The position numbers and the translations under genes are program-made. A stretch of DNA of 64,000 nucleotides, taken from Solanum dulcamara (Eukaryota; Streptophyta; Magnoliopsida; Solanales; Solanaceae). How positions within the stretch are numbered: the first letter of the stretch is position 1; each line of letters opens with the position of its first letter. The stretch covers positions 3,844,001-3,908,000 of the forward strand of contig NC_077242.1 in the NCBI RefSeq assembly GCF_947179165.1, read 5' to 3'. Under the pieces are notes generated by a model. It saw only the letters and a program-made list of their open reading frames with translations, ran no database searches and was not told the DNA's origin. This document shows positions 48,950-62,300 of this stretch, one piece after another.

Positions 48950-50120
48950 TACTCCCACTACTTAAAGTAACATTTGACCTCTATTGATATATAATATGAT
49001 TTTTCAATAAAGAGTATTCAATTAATCACTCTGAAGAGGTGGTAATATTGCCTCTGAAGATAGATCATTGATGATGTTTTGAGTTTGAACGACAGACTCT
49101 TGAACAAAGGCAGAGCCAATATATTGTTGAACGCAATAATTTTAGTTTAAACTTTGAATTCGTAGTAAGGAATTCATTGAATATGTAGAAAATTTAGAAT
49201 CTAGTAACTTAAAAGAGTTAGAATTTCTAATCCATAAACTTCAAATTTTGACACCATATTTGCTCTTGAAAAGGGTATAAGTGCTCAACCTTTGTATGTT
49301 ACTCCCTTAGATCCCTTTTAAGTGTCTTTCTAACCTTTCAAAATAAACCAAAATAAGTGACATTTTAAACAATCAAGAATACACTATTAAATTCTTCTTT
49401 TTCCAACTTACCTTATTGTGTGAACAACTTTCTAAAAGGTCTTTCAACTACTCTCTGTATATTCAAAGAGTAGGAGAGTATTTTTCAAGACAAAGATAAA
49501 TGGTATAATGTAGTACTCAAATGACCCCTTTATCTAATTAATATAATTAACTAAACTTAAATACTCCAACATGACATCACACCCTAAAAAGACACTTAAA
49601 TACTCCAACATGATATCACAAAAAATAGTAAAGATTTTTTTATGTGGGTACAAGATAGTCTTTTTAGTGTTTAGTCCCATCAGTATTGCAGGAGGGGAAG
49701 CAATTGCATGTTCAAATTTGTTGCAATTTGTGGCTGAGGCCACAAAACATAAAGTATTTTTCTTGTGGACAAGTGTAATTTAGAGGTGCAAACAAGTGTC
49801 CCCAATATGACTAGAAAAGCATCAATTGGATATTCCCCTCTTGCAATTATTAAAGGTTTTTTGATAATGTTAACTTAATCCTAATTAATTAACACTTTAA
49901 TTTCCTCCACCAAAAAGTTCCATTAATTTAGCATGTAATAGAAGTGGAAAAGGGTTGAAAAATATATAATTATTTTAATTTAGACCCAACATATCATGAT
50001 ATCTCCTCTCTTGTCCCACTTTTTAATGCATCATTCACTATGCAACAATAGAAAGCTTATATGCCGTCAGTAATTATAATGCTCATTTACATTGCTGTTT
50101 GTATAAAAAAACATACAAAT
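48950..50120. other. intergenic, no gene seen
   Basis: AT-rich. 49,303-49,478 starts actcccttagatccctttta and ends taggagagta, possibly a decayed Stowaway-like MITE. Two short open frames facing each other near 49,570-49,740 look like chance. Confidence 0.4.
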
Positions 50121-50217
50121 TAATTCAACATTCTTAGTTTATCATTAATGAATAGCTAGCATGTTTGGTAACCATTTATTAATTCAACATTCTTAGTTTA
50201 TCACTAATGAATAGCTT
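50121..50217. repeat. 59-bp tandem duplication
   Basis: taattcaacattcttagttt, then atca(t/c)taatgaatagct, occurs at 50,121 and again at 50,180, an offset of 59 bp, one mismatch over 37 bp. Confidence 0.9.
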
Positions 50218-53170
50218 GGTTAAATTTCTAAAATTAACTTATTTTGAATTATGTTTTTTTAGTAAAAATAGTTTGTATTTGATCAATAAATTTAAAATGC
50301 AATTTTAGCAACAATTATTGTTTAATCAAGTTTTTAAAAAGTGCTTGAAGAAAAACTATCTTTATAGCTTGTGAAAAATAACTTTTGTTACTTCCTAAAA
50401 ACGCTTATTTTCTCTCCAAAAATTAGTCAAACACCTCATTTTTTTTTAATTTAAAAAAAATTCTTGGGACAAAAAACTTGACCACATGGACTAGAAGTTC
50501 CATTATATGTTTAAGACTAAAAAAAATTAAAAGTATTATTATGCGTTTTATATTTTTTAGCCAGTTCAATACCATGAAATTCGAAAGTCATCTTTATATT
50601 GTTAAATTTCATGTATACCCTAACTAAAGAGAGTGGTGGTGGGGATGATAACTTTTAGATAATTTAGAATAAAAATATTAGATAATTTATGACAAAATAT
50701 TTATTATAAATTAATACTCATAATGTTTGTTTGAATTAGAAAAATGTTGGTAGAGACTAGTTCAAAGTCAGCTAGTACATTGGGTAAAACCCAACATGTG
50801 TGGGTCAAATATCTATGGGGCCCAAGACACTTTACCGACAAACAGAAGACCTGTCTAAAAAAGCCCACTTAGGCCCACCAAAAGATGGTAAGTTTCATTT
50901 CATTTTCATACTCTTTAACTCTACTTTGTATCTTCGTCGTCAATTAATTAGGGGAGTCATCATTTTGTCACCATGCATTTATTTGTTTCTATTTTTATTT
51001 TATTTGAATGAGTTACTCATTATAGTCCAAGCCTCTTGGCATTGGCAAATGGCAATACCAACAACTTGCACAAAATTGTTTTGGAATTGCCAACCTTCAA
51101 CTTACTTTCCACTCCAAAAAAAATCAATACTACATGAAGAATTTTGTCTATTATAAGTCAGCCTCAAAATGAATTGGTTATGTTAAAAAGATGTTGTGAC
51201 ATGTGGCGCTAATGCGATTTAATGTGTCCCTTAATAGTTTGAAGATGAGTGTGTGATACAATAGAAGAATATTCTATTTACTCATGAAAATTTAGCTGGA
51301 GCCTCGAAACTAAAAATATTCTTTAAATGAGTTAGGGGAAAGGGCGTGGCTTTGTATAGTAACAATATGGGTTCATTAAACGGACAATAAATAATAGGTG
51401 TCCGAAATATTGCAGACAATGTTATTAATTCATGTAATAGGCGATCATTTTGCGCAATTGGAGGGCATTTGAGTCAATCGTCGTCGTCTGACAATGTCGG
51501 AAAAATTTCACTTTCGTACTATTAAAATATAAAATTATTGTTTTATCGTCCGATCTAAGTTGTATCGATTAGTAAGTGGCAGTTATACAATAGAAAAACA
51601 AAATTTGATGAAACTATTGATTACTATAAGAGTCACGTGGAGCCAAAAACTACAACCAATAATAGAGTATATAGACTATTATGAAACATGTTGTTCAGTT
51701 GTCAAGACAACATTAAAGTCGATTATGTATGACTCACTTGATAAGGAAAAGAGAAGACAATTGACACTCAAAAGGCTTGATGAACAACTCATAAAATTAG
51801 GTTAAAACTAGATATATGCAAATCTTCAATCACGATATAACGTAAAACTGAATACAATAGATCCAAGAGATTGTTACAATTCGTGTTTCAATTTCGGAGT
51901 GGGCTAAGGTACATAGGAAGTAAGAATAAGTAGGTAGGGCTTGGTTGGAAATCCAAGTGTCAAGTTGTAATAGTTGGGGGTGTCCACGTAAGACACTCTC
52001 TGTTCTGGACATGTCATGACGTGGCCAACATGATATGTTCCTTTCTTTTTGAGAATTGCCGTTTGTTAGTTTTCTTTTTCTTTATATATATTCTACCACA
52101 ACAATCATTTTGCTTCCAATTATTTTCATTCATTTCACACTTTCTTTCAGTCTTCTCACTAAAAAGAAAAAAAAAGTGACCAATATATTACTCGTGGCTT
52201 CCATGTAGAGGACCAGCAATATGATTCTCTCCAATAAGATTATTTCTTAATCTAATTAATGATAATTGGTAATTCTTTTTAGTCTTAAAAACTACGTGCT
52301 TTTAAGAAACTTCTTTCGACCAATGTACACGATTTGCCTTTACACTATTCGACTCACACAACCACATCCTAAATCTAGAAGAATTGGGAGTTGACACAAG
52401 ATATTTTCTATATTTTATATTTTCCTAGTGATGGATGATGATCAAAAGATCGAGACATTATTAAAGACAAAGATATTTTCATTTTGAACTAATGAAAAAT
52501 TTGAGTTATAAACAGAAACGCAGCCACCCTCGAGCGATGTCAAGCGATATCCCTTTGTGAGAAAATTACATTGTATATATAAGTAAAAATTCAGTTTAAT
52601 GAATATATACTAGTGTTGACACCTTATGACATAAGTTGAAGCTTTAGTATATTGGTTAAGGGGTTACAAAAATTATTTGAGATTGTGTGTTCAATCCTTG
52701 GTTACAACTTATATTTTTATATTTATATTTTGATATCCCTTAATAAAAATTCTGCCTCCTCCACTGGTTATAAATATTGAGAAGTTTCTTGATTTTTTTA
52801 TGTGAAAACATTACTATTTTTTTCTCACCGATTCAATTTAAATATTTGTGGGAATAACCATTTAACATTTTTTAGTGAGAAATTTTAATGAAAAAATAGT
52901 ATTTTTTTCATAGTGAGCGTTAAATATATAATGGAGACCAAAAATATTATTTTTTGACAAACTTAAAAAACTAAACTTGTTTAAAGCATACCTTATGGAC
53001 TATTTTTAAACCTACCACCAGAAAGGGATATAACGTCCCTGCTAGTATGAGGAAAGGGGTTCTATATCCCAACTCAATTCATTGAATAGCCCAAATCATG
53101 GATTTCTTTTCATTTTTTAAATTGATCATAACATTTTTTCATCATTTGTTATTGAGTCTAACTCAATCAC

Positions 53171-53174
<4 letters not shown>
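50218..53174. other. intergenic, no gene supported
   Basis: AT-rich. A 65-codon ATG frame at 51,608-51,805 ends in QLTLKRLDEQLIKLG and matches nothing I know. 52,631-52,750 has weak SINE-like words (gtatattggttaagggg, gtgtgttcaatcc). Confidence 0.45.

Positions 53175-53201
<27 letters not shown>
53175..53201. repeat. (AT)13 microsatellite
   Basis: Unbroken alternating TA run of about 27 bases. Confidence 0.95.
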
Positions 53202-53473
53202 TTAAAATGTACAAATAATCTATCTCAACACTTCGCACACATTCAAACCTGTCAATATGAACGATATAACATGAGGTCTTAATTAATGATCCAATAACGG
53301 GTGAAGTGAAAAAATAATATCCATTTTAGGACTCCTATTTAAAGAATAGCCAAAATTTACAAGTTTTTAAAAGTTTATATCCGTATAGAGTTGACCTCAA
53401 ATAAACGAGTTTGAAGATGAAAATTTTAGAATATCATGTCTGAAGTTGAGCTTGCCGAAGCTTATCACATCTA

Positions 53474-54666
53474 GAGTGTGTTTGGTAGGAAGGAAGACAT
53501 TTTTCAATAATTTTTTTTTAAATTTTTTCATATTTGGTTCACTTTAATATTTTGGAAAATATTTTTCAAATCAATTTATTTTTCTCAAATTTAAAGAAAA
53601 TGATTTTCTTTCAAAAACTACGAAAAATATTTTCCAAAACTCTCCTCCAACCTCAAATTATAATGTTTTCTTACCCCATCCCTACCACGATCCCTCCCCC
53701 ACCCAAAAAAATTCAAAATTTCTTTTTTAGAAAAAATTAAAAGTTTATTTTTAAAAGAATATTTCACGTTTTGAAATTTTTATTTTTTTACCCCATCCCT
53801 ACCCCCAAAAAAATTAAAAACTTTATTAGTTTTGAAAAATATTTCAAAATTTATTTTTATACCCCACCCCGCCCCCTCCACCTATCAGCCCCCACCCTCA
53901 CCGCCCCCTCCCCCCTCCTCACAAAAAAAACTAAAAATTTATTTTTGAAAAATATTTTAAATTTTGAATTTTTCATTTTTTTTACCCTTACCCCTATCCA
54001 GACCCCGTACCCCCTCCCCCCAACACTCACAAAAAAAAATTAAAAATTTCTTTCCGAAAATATTTTAAATTTTGAAAATTTCATTATTTTAACCTATCCC
54101 CTACACCGACGCCCCACCCCCACTCTCATCCCCCCCCCCCCAAAAAAAAAAAAATAAAATTTTATTTTGAAAAATATTTCAAGTTTTAAAAATTTCACTT
54201 TTTTCACCCCGACCCTGCCAGCACCCAACCCCCACCCCGCCCCACTCCCAAAAAACATTTAAAAATTATTTTTTAGAAAAATCAAATTATTTGGAAGTTA
54301 GGTCTCGAGTCGGGTGTGGTTGAATTTAGGTTCGAAAGTTGTAATCGAGTCTAAATTTAGAAGTCGAATCTTGGGTTGAAAGTTGAGTTGGGTCCCACAT
54401 CAGGTTTCGGGGTCGGATCTCGAGTCAATTATTGGGGTTGATTTTCATGTCAGAAACTATTTTTCTAAAAAATATTTTCTACTCTCTAGCCAAAAATAAA
54501 AGATATTTTCTAAAAAATATTTTCATCCACTAACCAAAAATAGAAAACATTTTTCAAAAAATATTAGCCACTCACCAACCAAACATAACAAAATAAGTTA
54601 GAAACCAACTTGTTTTTCAAGAAAACATTTTCTAGGAAAACATTTTCCTTCCTACCAAACACACCC
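53474..54666. mobile_element. Tourist-like element of 1.19 kb with CTA duplication and C-rich internal tandem repeat
   Basis: The left end GAGTGTGTTTGGTAGGAAGG and the right end, read back as GGGTGTGTTTGGTAGGAAGG, are near-perfect inverted repeats. CTA flanks both sides (53,471-53,473 and 54,667-54,669). Inside, a unit made of a C-rich tract (CCCCACCCC-like) plus an A-rich tract (aaaaaattaaaaattt, gaaaaatatttcaaa) is repeated about six times with a period of roughly 70-120 bp. It has no coding capacity; plus-strand open frames here are translations of the low-complexity tracts. Confidence 0.88.
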
Positions 54667-54756
54667 CTAAAGTTTCAAGAAATTTCAAATGTGGCCTCGA
54701 ATAAGAAGAGGACGATGACGTGGTACCAATTGGTGGAGATTTACAACTCGTTGAAA

Positions 54757-54960
54757 ACTGCTTATTTTAAGCTAAAAAAAAAATTGGGGTAACCAACTTA
54801 TTTTTTTGGCTTATAAGCTGAACAGCTTATAAGTCAAACAAACTAAATTATTTTTTGGGGCTTATTTTAAGCACAAAATGATTTTAAGTTGGCCAGTCAA
54901 ACACTCAAAAAAAGCTGAAAATAACTTATAAGTAGCTTATAAGGTAATCCAAACGGGCTC
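54757..54960. mobile_element. 3' part of a Tourist-like MITE
   Basis: The right end, read back as GAGCCCGTTTGGATTACCTT, and the interior (cttataagctg, cttattttaagca) match the family at 1,593. TTA follows at 54,961. The left terminal repeat is missing, so this copy is truncated. Confidence 0.65.
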
Positions 54961-54963
54961 TTA

Positions 54964-55782
54964 GTCTAAGTATGTTAAAATTGGGTAAACTTTAAATATT
55001 TTTTTAAGTTGATATCTTTTAAATAGGGATGCCACAAGTTGCTACATGGTGTTTTTTCTACTATAGTAACGAACCTGATTTTGATATCATACGAAGAAAT
55101 GAATGTGAACTGAACTCAATTTAAAACTAATTTTTAAAACGGGGATTGCTCGAGATTACGTAAGAAGAAAAACAATCCAATGTGAGATACTTAGCACTTG
55201 CTAATTCATTGATAATGAAGAGAAACTGTTTTGGATTAACATTACCTAATTGGTTTTAACAAGAAAGAATCCAATGAAAATGATTTAAGTTTATTTAGGG
55301 TGGTTTGCTTGAATAATTGATTATCAATCAATATCACATGAGAGTGATTTTATAAAGCTGTGAACAAATTTTCTTTTGACCTATCTATAAGACAAAAGGG
55401 CTATTTTTGTGAATGTCCTTAGCCTTGTCATTATTCAACTATAGCAACAAATGCTAGAATTAATTGATAAAAAAGACCCCACATTCTTGGCTCAAATATC
55501 CAATTGCCTTTCACTGGCACCTTGATTCTTTTATACCTCCATGTGCCCTTCCTATATAATCCTCTTTAAAATGGGGCCACTTTTAAGGTGTGGGGAAATG
55601 GATTGAAGGCACTATCTATCTCTTCTTTGGAGTATGGTATGGCTTTACACTCTATTCATATTGGTTTACGATAAAAGCATTATCATGTCAACTCTGGCTA
55701 AAAGAGTAATGACATTGACCCTATTTAATACATGAACAATATGAAAACTTGGCCTTTGAATAACTAATGGGCATCTATTCTC
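54964..55782. other. intergenic, no gene seen
   Basis: AT-rich, nothing recognised. Confidence 0.5.
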
Positions 55783-55785
55783 TTA

Positions 55786-56159
55786 GGGTGTGTTTGATAT
55801 TATTTTACCTAAAATATTTTTTTATTTTTTTTTATGTTTGTTTATAGAAAACAACTTCTCCACCTTCACCGGGCAGGAGTAAGGTTGTATATGCACCACC
55901 CTCTCAAAATTTACTTGTGTGATTAAATGAATTAGGTATGTTGTTGATTGGTCAAATTATCTAGAAAATATTTTCTGTAATTAATTCAACCATTGACCAT
56001 CCCACTCCCGAACGCTACTCCCACCTCATTCCACCATACCATCTTTATAGTGTTTTGCTTGATTACATATAAATATTCTTGAGATAATAAAATTTTGCTT
56101 ACTTATCAAACTCTAAAATATAAGTAAAGAAAACATTTTCTTTTATACCAAACACACCT
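55786..56159. mobile_element. Tourist-like MITE with TTA duplication, carrying a SINE
   Basis: The left end GGGTGTGTTTGATAT and the right end, read back as AGGTGTGTTTGGTATAAA, are inverted repeats. TTA flanks both sides (55,783-55,785 and 56,160-56,162). Total 374 bp, of which about 95 bp is a reverse SINE. Confidence 0.85.
55848..55944 (-). mobile_element. diverged SINE inside the Tourist-like MITE
   Basis: aaaacaacttctccaccttc, then ggagtaaggttgtatatgca, ccctctcaaaa and aggtatgttgttg. This is a decayed reverse copy of the SINE family at 32,235. Confidence 0.7.
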
Positions 56160-56162
56160 TTA

Positions 56163-57298
56163 AATTTAATTTTAATTTCTTGAAGCATGTAGCCAACCTT
56201 TTTGCTTTTAAAACAGCTTCATTAATGATCTATTTTAGTAATTTATTTATTATTTTAAAATATTGGTTGTTTTTGTTCAGGTTGTTTCTCTTGCAGTTGG
56301 TAGTTTTTTCAGGTAAAGTCGGTTGCCTTAATTTGCACATGTATTCTTTACTTATTGTCCAATAACACGACAATCTGAAAATTATTAGGTAATCCCAAGT
56401 AGCACTATTATATTTTGAAAAATGACATAAATTAAAACAAATTTTACATAATCCATTTATTTTAGTAAGTTAAAGATTTGTTTTGTCGATTTGCATGATT
56501 AGGAGGGGTCACAACTTGTAATTAAGAAAAGATTATGAACTGAAAATCGACTTCATTCGAATCCCTTTGAAGTAGGAGTACTTTACAATATTCTTAAATT
56601 TTTGAAGTTGATTGGTCCAAGTTGGGCATATTTTAATTTTTCATTTTAAGGATATGTATTTTATTTTTTTGGGAGGGGTGGAGTGGGGTGGGGTGGGGTG
56701 AGGGGCTAGCTATATAATATTTGGAACTCACCGACTCCACTAATTCAGAGTTGCCTCGTGTAGACCGATTCTCAAAGGTAGATGTACAATAAGGCCTACG
56801 AGCTGAGATGAGTGTAATAATTTTGGTTCAAACGCGGTACATATGTATTAAGAAGTCTACTGAACCTACAAAAGTTCAATTCTTAAATTCATTTCTATTT
56901 TTTAGTAGTGATTTTTTTATTTATTCTGAAGATTCAAACTCGAGACTTGTCAAGAGGAATTGAGATAATGTGAGCAGGGGAGAGATGCTAATTGATAATG
57001 AGGATGCATGTGGAGAGCATACCTCTGCAACATGTGGAGAGGATGGGAATATCTACATTAAGAGAAGCAACTTGCTCTTGTCATTGCCAATGATTATCTA
57101 AATTTCCAAATTAAAATAGTCACTCATGTCTTTAATTTCTTTCTATCATTTTATTGTTTTCAACTCTCAAGTCAAACACAAAAATCTTAGCATCCTAATT
57201 CCTAAATGTTGCCCAACAGTCAAGTGGCATTAGAGCATGTTGTCTTGTGAATGTGCCACTTGAAGGGCAGATGTATCACCAATATAGATTGTGAAATA
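56163..57298. other. intergenic, no gene seen
   Basis: AT-rich, with a GGGGTGG-repeated patch at 56,670-56,705 (gtggggtggggtggggtg). No gene. Confidence 0.5.
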
Positions 57299-57480
57299 TA
57301 GATTGTGAAGCAGTGGTGGGACTGTTTCACCCTCAACCAGAGATTTCGGGTTCGAACTTTGAATATGGAGAAAATTTTGTTGGGAGCACTATTTCTAATG
57401 GGCTTTGCAGTATACAATCCGAATTTAGTCAAATTTCCAATATGAGCTCCGAACACCAGGTGAGAAATCAAAAAAAGAAG
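57299..57480 (+). mobile_element. tRNA-derived SINE
   Basis: gcagtggtgggactgtttca (A-box region), gatttcgggttcgaacttt (B box), then ttgggagcactatttctaat, ccgaatttagtcaa and gaacaccaggtgagaaatca, with an A-rich tail. A Solanaceae SINE family different from those at 32,235 and 19,549. It makes plus- and minus-strand open frames that are not genes. Confidence 0.7.
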
Positions 57481-59059
57481 GCAGATTTATTGTTTCGACT
57501 ACTAATTCAACAGAATTTGCTAACTCTAGCTTAAATTGTACACTTATATTACAAAATTTATTAAATATGCATAAAGTTATTAATTTTGAATTTAATAATT
57601 TAAATAATGAATCTGTAAACTACAAATTTTGAATCGTCTCTATATTGAATGTGCAAAAAAATTATAGATAGTTGGTGATATAACTTAAACTCGTAAATAA
57701 ATTGTTAGTCAATTAGTAATCAATCTATTAGCAATTGTCTTAAACTAAATACAAATTCAAAATTTAAAATTGATATGTATTCATATTGACCTCAAGTTAA
57801 TATCTGATAATGTCTCTATGCAAAATTACTAAGTTTCCCATGAATCCGTAAACCTTGAAATATGCCTCTTGGAGCTGCGACTCCATGTGCAATATTTTGA
57901 TCTTCTGACTTCTGGCCCCTTATCACCAATTTAGTTAAACATGCATAGAAGCATGTTCACTTATTAATCATGAAAATTAAATATCGAGTGGTCCATAGAG
58001 AAATAAGTTGATGTCATATTTGCATTAATGCCGTGCCATATTTGCATCTTTCAAAAACCTATAGAACCAGATAGCAAAATTATTAATGATAGTCCATGTC
58101 ACAATTAATCAATTAATTAAGTACGGAATATGACGCCTATGGCACAATATATTTGTGCCCTCCTCTTCACGTACACTAAGAAAATAAAAATTAAAAGTAA
58201 TTTATCCTAATTTTGGTAGACACTAGACAGAGATATCTGATACATATTACTGATGGAAAAGGTGACTGATATTCTATGAAATTAATCAAGATGTGTGCAA
58301 ACTGACACGGAAAACATGATTATAAAAAAAATTACCAAAATTAGGAGTGTGGTACTAATACTATACTTCCAAGATCGTTGTTATCATGATCGAACACGTA
58401 CATATATTAAGTAAATATGTTGAGCTTAATAATTTATTTTTTGGCGCATAAGGATCATTATCTATCAAAATTAGCCGTTTAATTAAATGTCTTTTTAGTA
58501 TATGGGTTCTACATTATATATTTTTTAATATTATACGCCTACTTTTTTTTTTCTTGTGGGGTTTGGAGTCATTCATGACATGTAGGGGACTAATACCTGT
58601 CAATCGAATAAATCAATTATTAAATGTGCAAAAAAAGATATGGCTGTTAGCCTATAATTTGAAATCAATTAATTAAACTAATCTTTTTAACGGTAAAATC
58701 AGTGATCTCTTCAACTCTATAAGTCCAAGCAAAAGGAATCTTCAACTGCAATCCAATTAAAATAATCAAAAGAAATTAATTGCGGCCATAATATTTTTTA
58801 TAGTATAAAGTTTTCCCCTAATACTTTTGTTTAAGAGTGCAAATCTTAATACAAAGATAACGTGAATTGTATATGCGTAATGGTAATTATAATTTAGATT
58901 GGACCTAACCATCACTTACCTCCTTCGAGAAGTTAATAGTAGTTTCTCTCTTATTCTTTTGTTTTTTTAAATATCAACTTTTTTATATAAAAAAATAAAT
59001 CATAGGATATCATACCATCAAAATATTCTGTCTATTGTTCATTTTAGGTAGAGATTTTT
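57481..59059. other. intergenic, no gene seen
   Basis: AT-rich, nothing recognised. Confidence 0.5.
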
Positions 59060-59390
59060 AGGTTGTGTTTGGTACTGTGGCGAATGTTTTCTCAGAAAAC
59101 AAGTGAGTTTTTGATTATTATTTTTTAGTTTTTGATAAGTAAATAAAAAAGTATTATGTAAAAAATATTTATACGTAATCCCATAAATACTATGGGGTGG
59201 GATGGGTTGGGGAGGCGAGGGGGTCCGTGGTGGCAAGCTTGGGGGTTGGAAGCGTTGGGTGGGTGAGGAGAAGACAGTAAACTTATAATGTCACTTATAA
59301 ATCTTATTTTTTTGTTTTCATTAGAACAATCATTTTTTCCATTTTAAAAAAACTAATTTTTTAAAGAAAATATTTTTTCAAAATACACCC
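59060..59390. mobile_element. decayed GTGTTTGG-type MITE
   Basis: The left end aggttgtgtttggtactgtg and the right end, read back as gggtgtattttgaaaaaa, are weak inverted repeats. A G-rich block (ggggtgggatgggttgggga) lies inside, the same style as the elements at 53,474 and 12,238 but in the opposite sense. Confidence 0.4.
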
Positions 59391-62300
59391 GTGGGCTCGT
59401 TTTTTCGCAAAAGAGCAACCATTTTATATATTATGTAGATTTGGTGCTTCAAGGAGGGTTCTTTTTAGAGAAATAACGTTCACAAATCACTTTTTATTTT
59501 TGTCTATAAAAAATATTCATTTTCATATACAGATTCAGTACTTATATTTATGCGTTCAATATTTTAAGATCTTATCATTGAATTCATTATATTTTACAGT
59601 TATGAGTTTATGTCTATTATTTATTGCAATTCTTGTAAATGACTATTTTTTGTAAATTTTACCCAATTATGTAATCAACAAAAATTTAATTATTTTTTTA
59701 ATAGGTAGAGCCAAAAAGGTAGATGTGGGTGCAGTTTGACCTACTGTGTGATTCTATTCTTCTCGTGGGCATTAGTTTAATTTAATTTAATTTAATTCTA
59801 CGAACCACTTCTTAAAATTCATCTCAATCTTATTGGATAGGCAGCATTAATTAACTATCAAAATTTCTTACTAATGGAACATTTTTCAGGTGTACTAAGC
59901 TAGAAAATTCCTACACCAAAGGGGGTGGACAATGAGTGACATTGTTTAATAGAAGAAGGGATAAGAGACTTAATTAAACTATTAAGAAGATAAACTTAAG
60001 ACCACCATTAATTGCCATTAATCACCATGCACCTTCATCCATTTTCATTTCAACTTTTTCTAAAGATATTATTATTTTCATTTCCTAATTTGTCTTTTTG
60101 GTTTTATGTAGCAAGAACTTAATTTATTTATAAGATTGTGATTATCGAACTTCACTCCTTTTGGATCTTGCTTCTATTCTTTTTGCATTTCTTTTTGGGG
60201 GAGGAGGAAAACAAATCGCGAACAAAATAACTTATTTCAAGGGTAATCCTTACATATCGAAGAAAAATAGGATAAATACTAATTATAGTGTATCTTCACT
60301 TTTATTCGAATAGTTTCAGTTATTTTTGTCATAGAAAATATTCAACATTTTGAACATAGTCATGAATACAATTCTTGTTAACCATGTATATCTCTCCTAT
60401 TTAAACTAAGTGCTCAATTATGATTGAGATGCATGAGCTTACCTCATATTCACTTTCCAATAAATTAGTTTTTGAACTTAAAATCTTAATTAACTTGGTA
60501 AACTTCCCACTTGACAATATACAAGTGAAAAAGTATTTTCAAGATGGCCATCTTCTACATGATGTCAAGCATTTACATGGACATAAATTATCCTCCAACA
60601 CTATGAAGTGAAGTGCATTGTTTTATACCACACAAAATCTTACATCATTCATTTGGGACATAACAATAAAAATGAAATGATCTCTCTTGCCTTTATTTCT
60701 ATTAATAGTAATAAAATGTAGACATTTTTCAATCAAAAGGATGAAGATTGTAACATACATTGTACACATTTATTTAATATTGTATGAAAAAAAAAAAAAC
60801 ATTGTTATTGGTGAATGTGAGAGTCCACCCACACTTTTCCAAAAAAAAAAGAAGATGAAAAATGAAATGTTAGGGGGGCTAATTGGATATGAGAGAAACG
60901 TGTGGGGCATATGATGGGGACATAGATTTAGGTTAAGTGGAGAAATTAAACCCGACACGTGGTTAAGAGATGACCTTTGTTAATTGGGTCGAACGCGGGT
61001 TTTAAGCCGAGTGGAAATGGACCAATTAAAACACACCATTCACTTTAACCGAAAGTTGGCTTTGCTTGGCCCATTTAGGGAAACTTGGTCTAACACTCCT
61101 TTGACCCCCCCGCCTCCCAACCCTATTCGGATCGAAAAAATTTATTCGCACTCAATATTAATATTAGATAAATATATGCAATACATAGTCTGACCTATTT
61201 ATAATAATCATCTTATATAAGAACATTTTATTATAACAATTAAGTTTTTTTTGAGTGAATCGACATAGATGTTTTTATTAAATTAGTGAGAAAAAAAAAT
61301 AGTATTATTCTGACTCGAAAAAATTAGGAAGATTTTCAGTATTTTTCAGTGAGCTAGTTAGGGAAATGGGTGGGATAATAATATTTTATAATTCAAATTT
61401 CTCATTGATTCACAATGGAAAAAATCTATGTTTCTGATAGTGCAATTTTTATGTTATGTCATATTATATGTTCTTTGTAATAATTTTTCACTATAACAAC
61501 TAATTTTTTTCTTGGAACTGACTTTCATTCTTATATCATATTATATGCTTCTATAATAACATTTTGCTAATAACAATTATTTTCACACCAATTCTATCAC
61601 TTAATTAATTATAGATAAGTGATATATTTTTACTTTTATTTGTGAGTTTTATAATTAATTGTTTAGTTTGATGTAATCATCTCTACCACTGAATATGATA
61701 TTGTTATTGCAGATTGATGTAAATAGCTAAAACAAGTGATATTTCGTTTGCCTTTTTTTTTTTTGCTTTATCTGTGATTTTGATAATTAAATCGTTCTGT
61801 TTAATGTAAACATTGATTAAAAATGATATTTCGTCATTAAGTTCTACAAGGAAAAAGAAACATACAAACTTTTGTCTAATTTAAATTCAAATCAAACTTA
61901 ATTACCTTAATAGTACCTTTCCCATTTTCAACTTCTTTCTTTTTTTCTTTAATTATTTTTTAATTTTTCGGCTCAATATCTAATATTCGCATTGAAATTC
62001 GATATAATTCAAATGCGTCCATTGCAGAGCCTATTTTTAAGAACAATGCTCCAAACAATTCTTTTTCTATTCTCAAAAAATTTGAACTTGAAACCTCTTA
62101 TTAAGAGATGAAAAATCTCAATCATCCAACAACAATCCATTTTAGTCCACTTTTCTTTTCCCATCAACTGTTTATTTTTGACCACGAAGTTTTGTTCAAG
62201 AAAATAATAATGGTAATGACTATCTTTTTCTTTTCCTTTTATTTGATTTTTGATAATCTTTCGGTGTTAAATTTCTTTGACACTCCCTATTTTAGCACAA

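Noticed and set aside
51560..51805. 81-codon open frame ending QLTLKRLDEQLIKLG
   Set aside because: Opens without ATG; the first ATG leaves 65 codons. The composition looks slightly protein-like, but there is no promoter, homologue or motif I can point to.
53534..54043. Plus-strand open frames rich in Pro, Phe and Lys
   Set aside because: They are translations of the C-rich/A-rich tandem repeat inside the MITE.
57313..57534. 73-codon plus-strand frame
   Set aside because: Lies within and just past a SINE.
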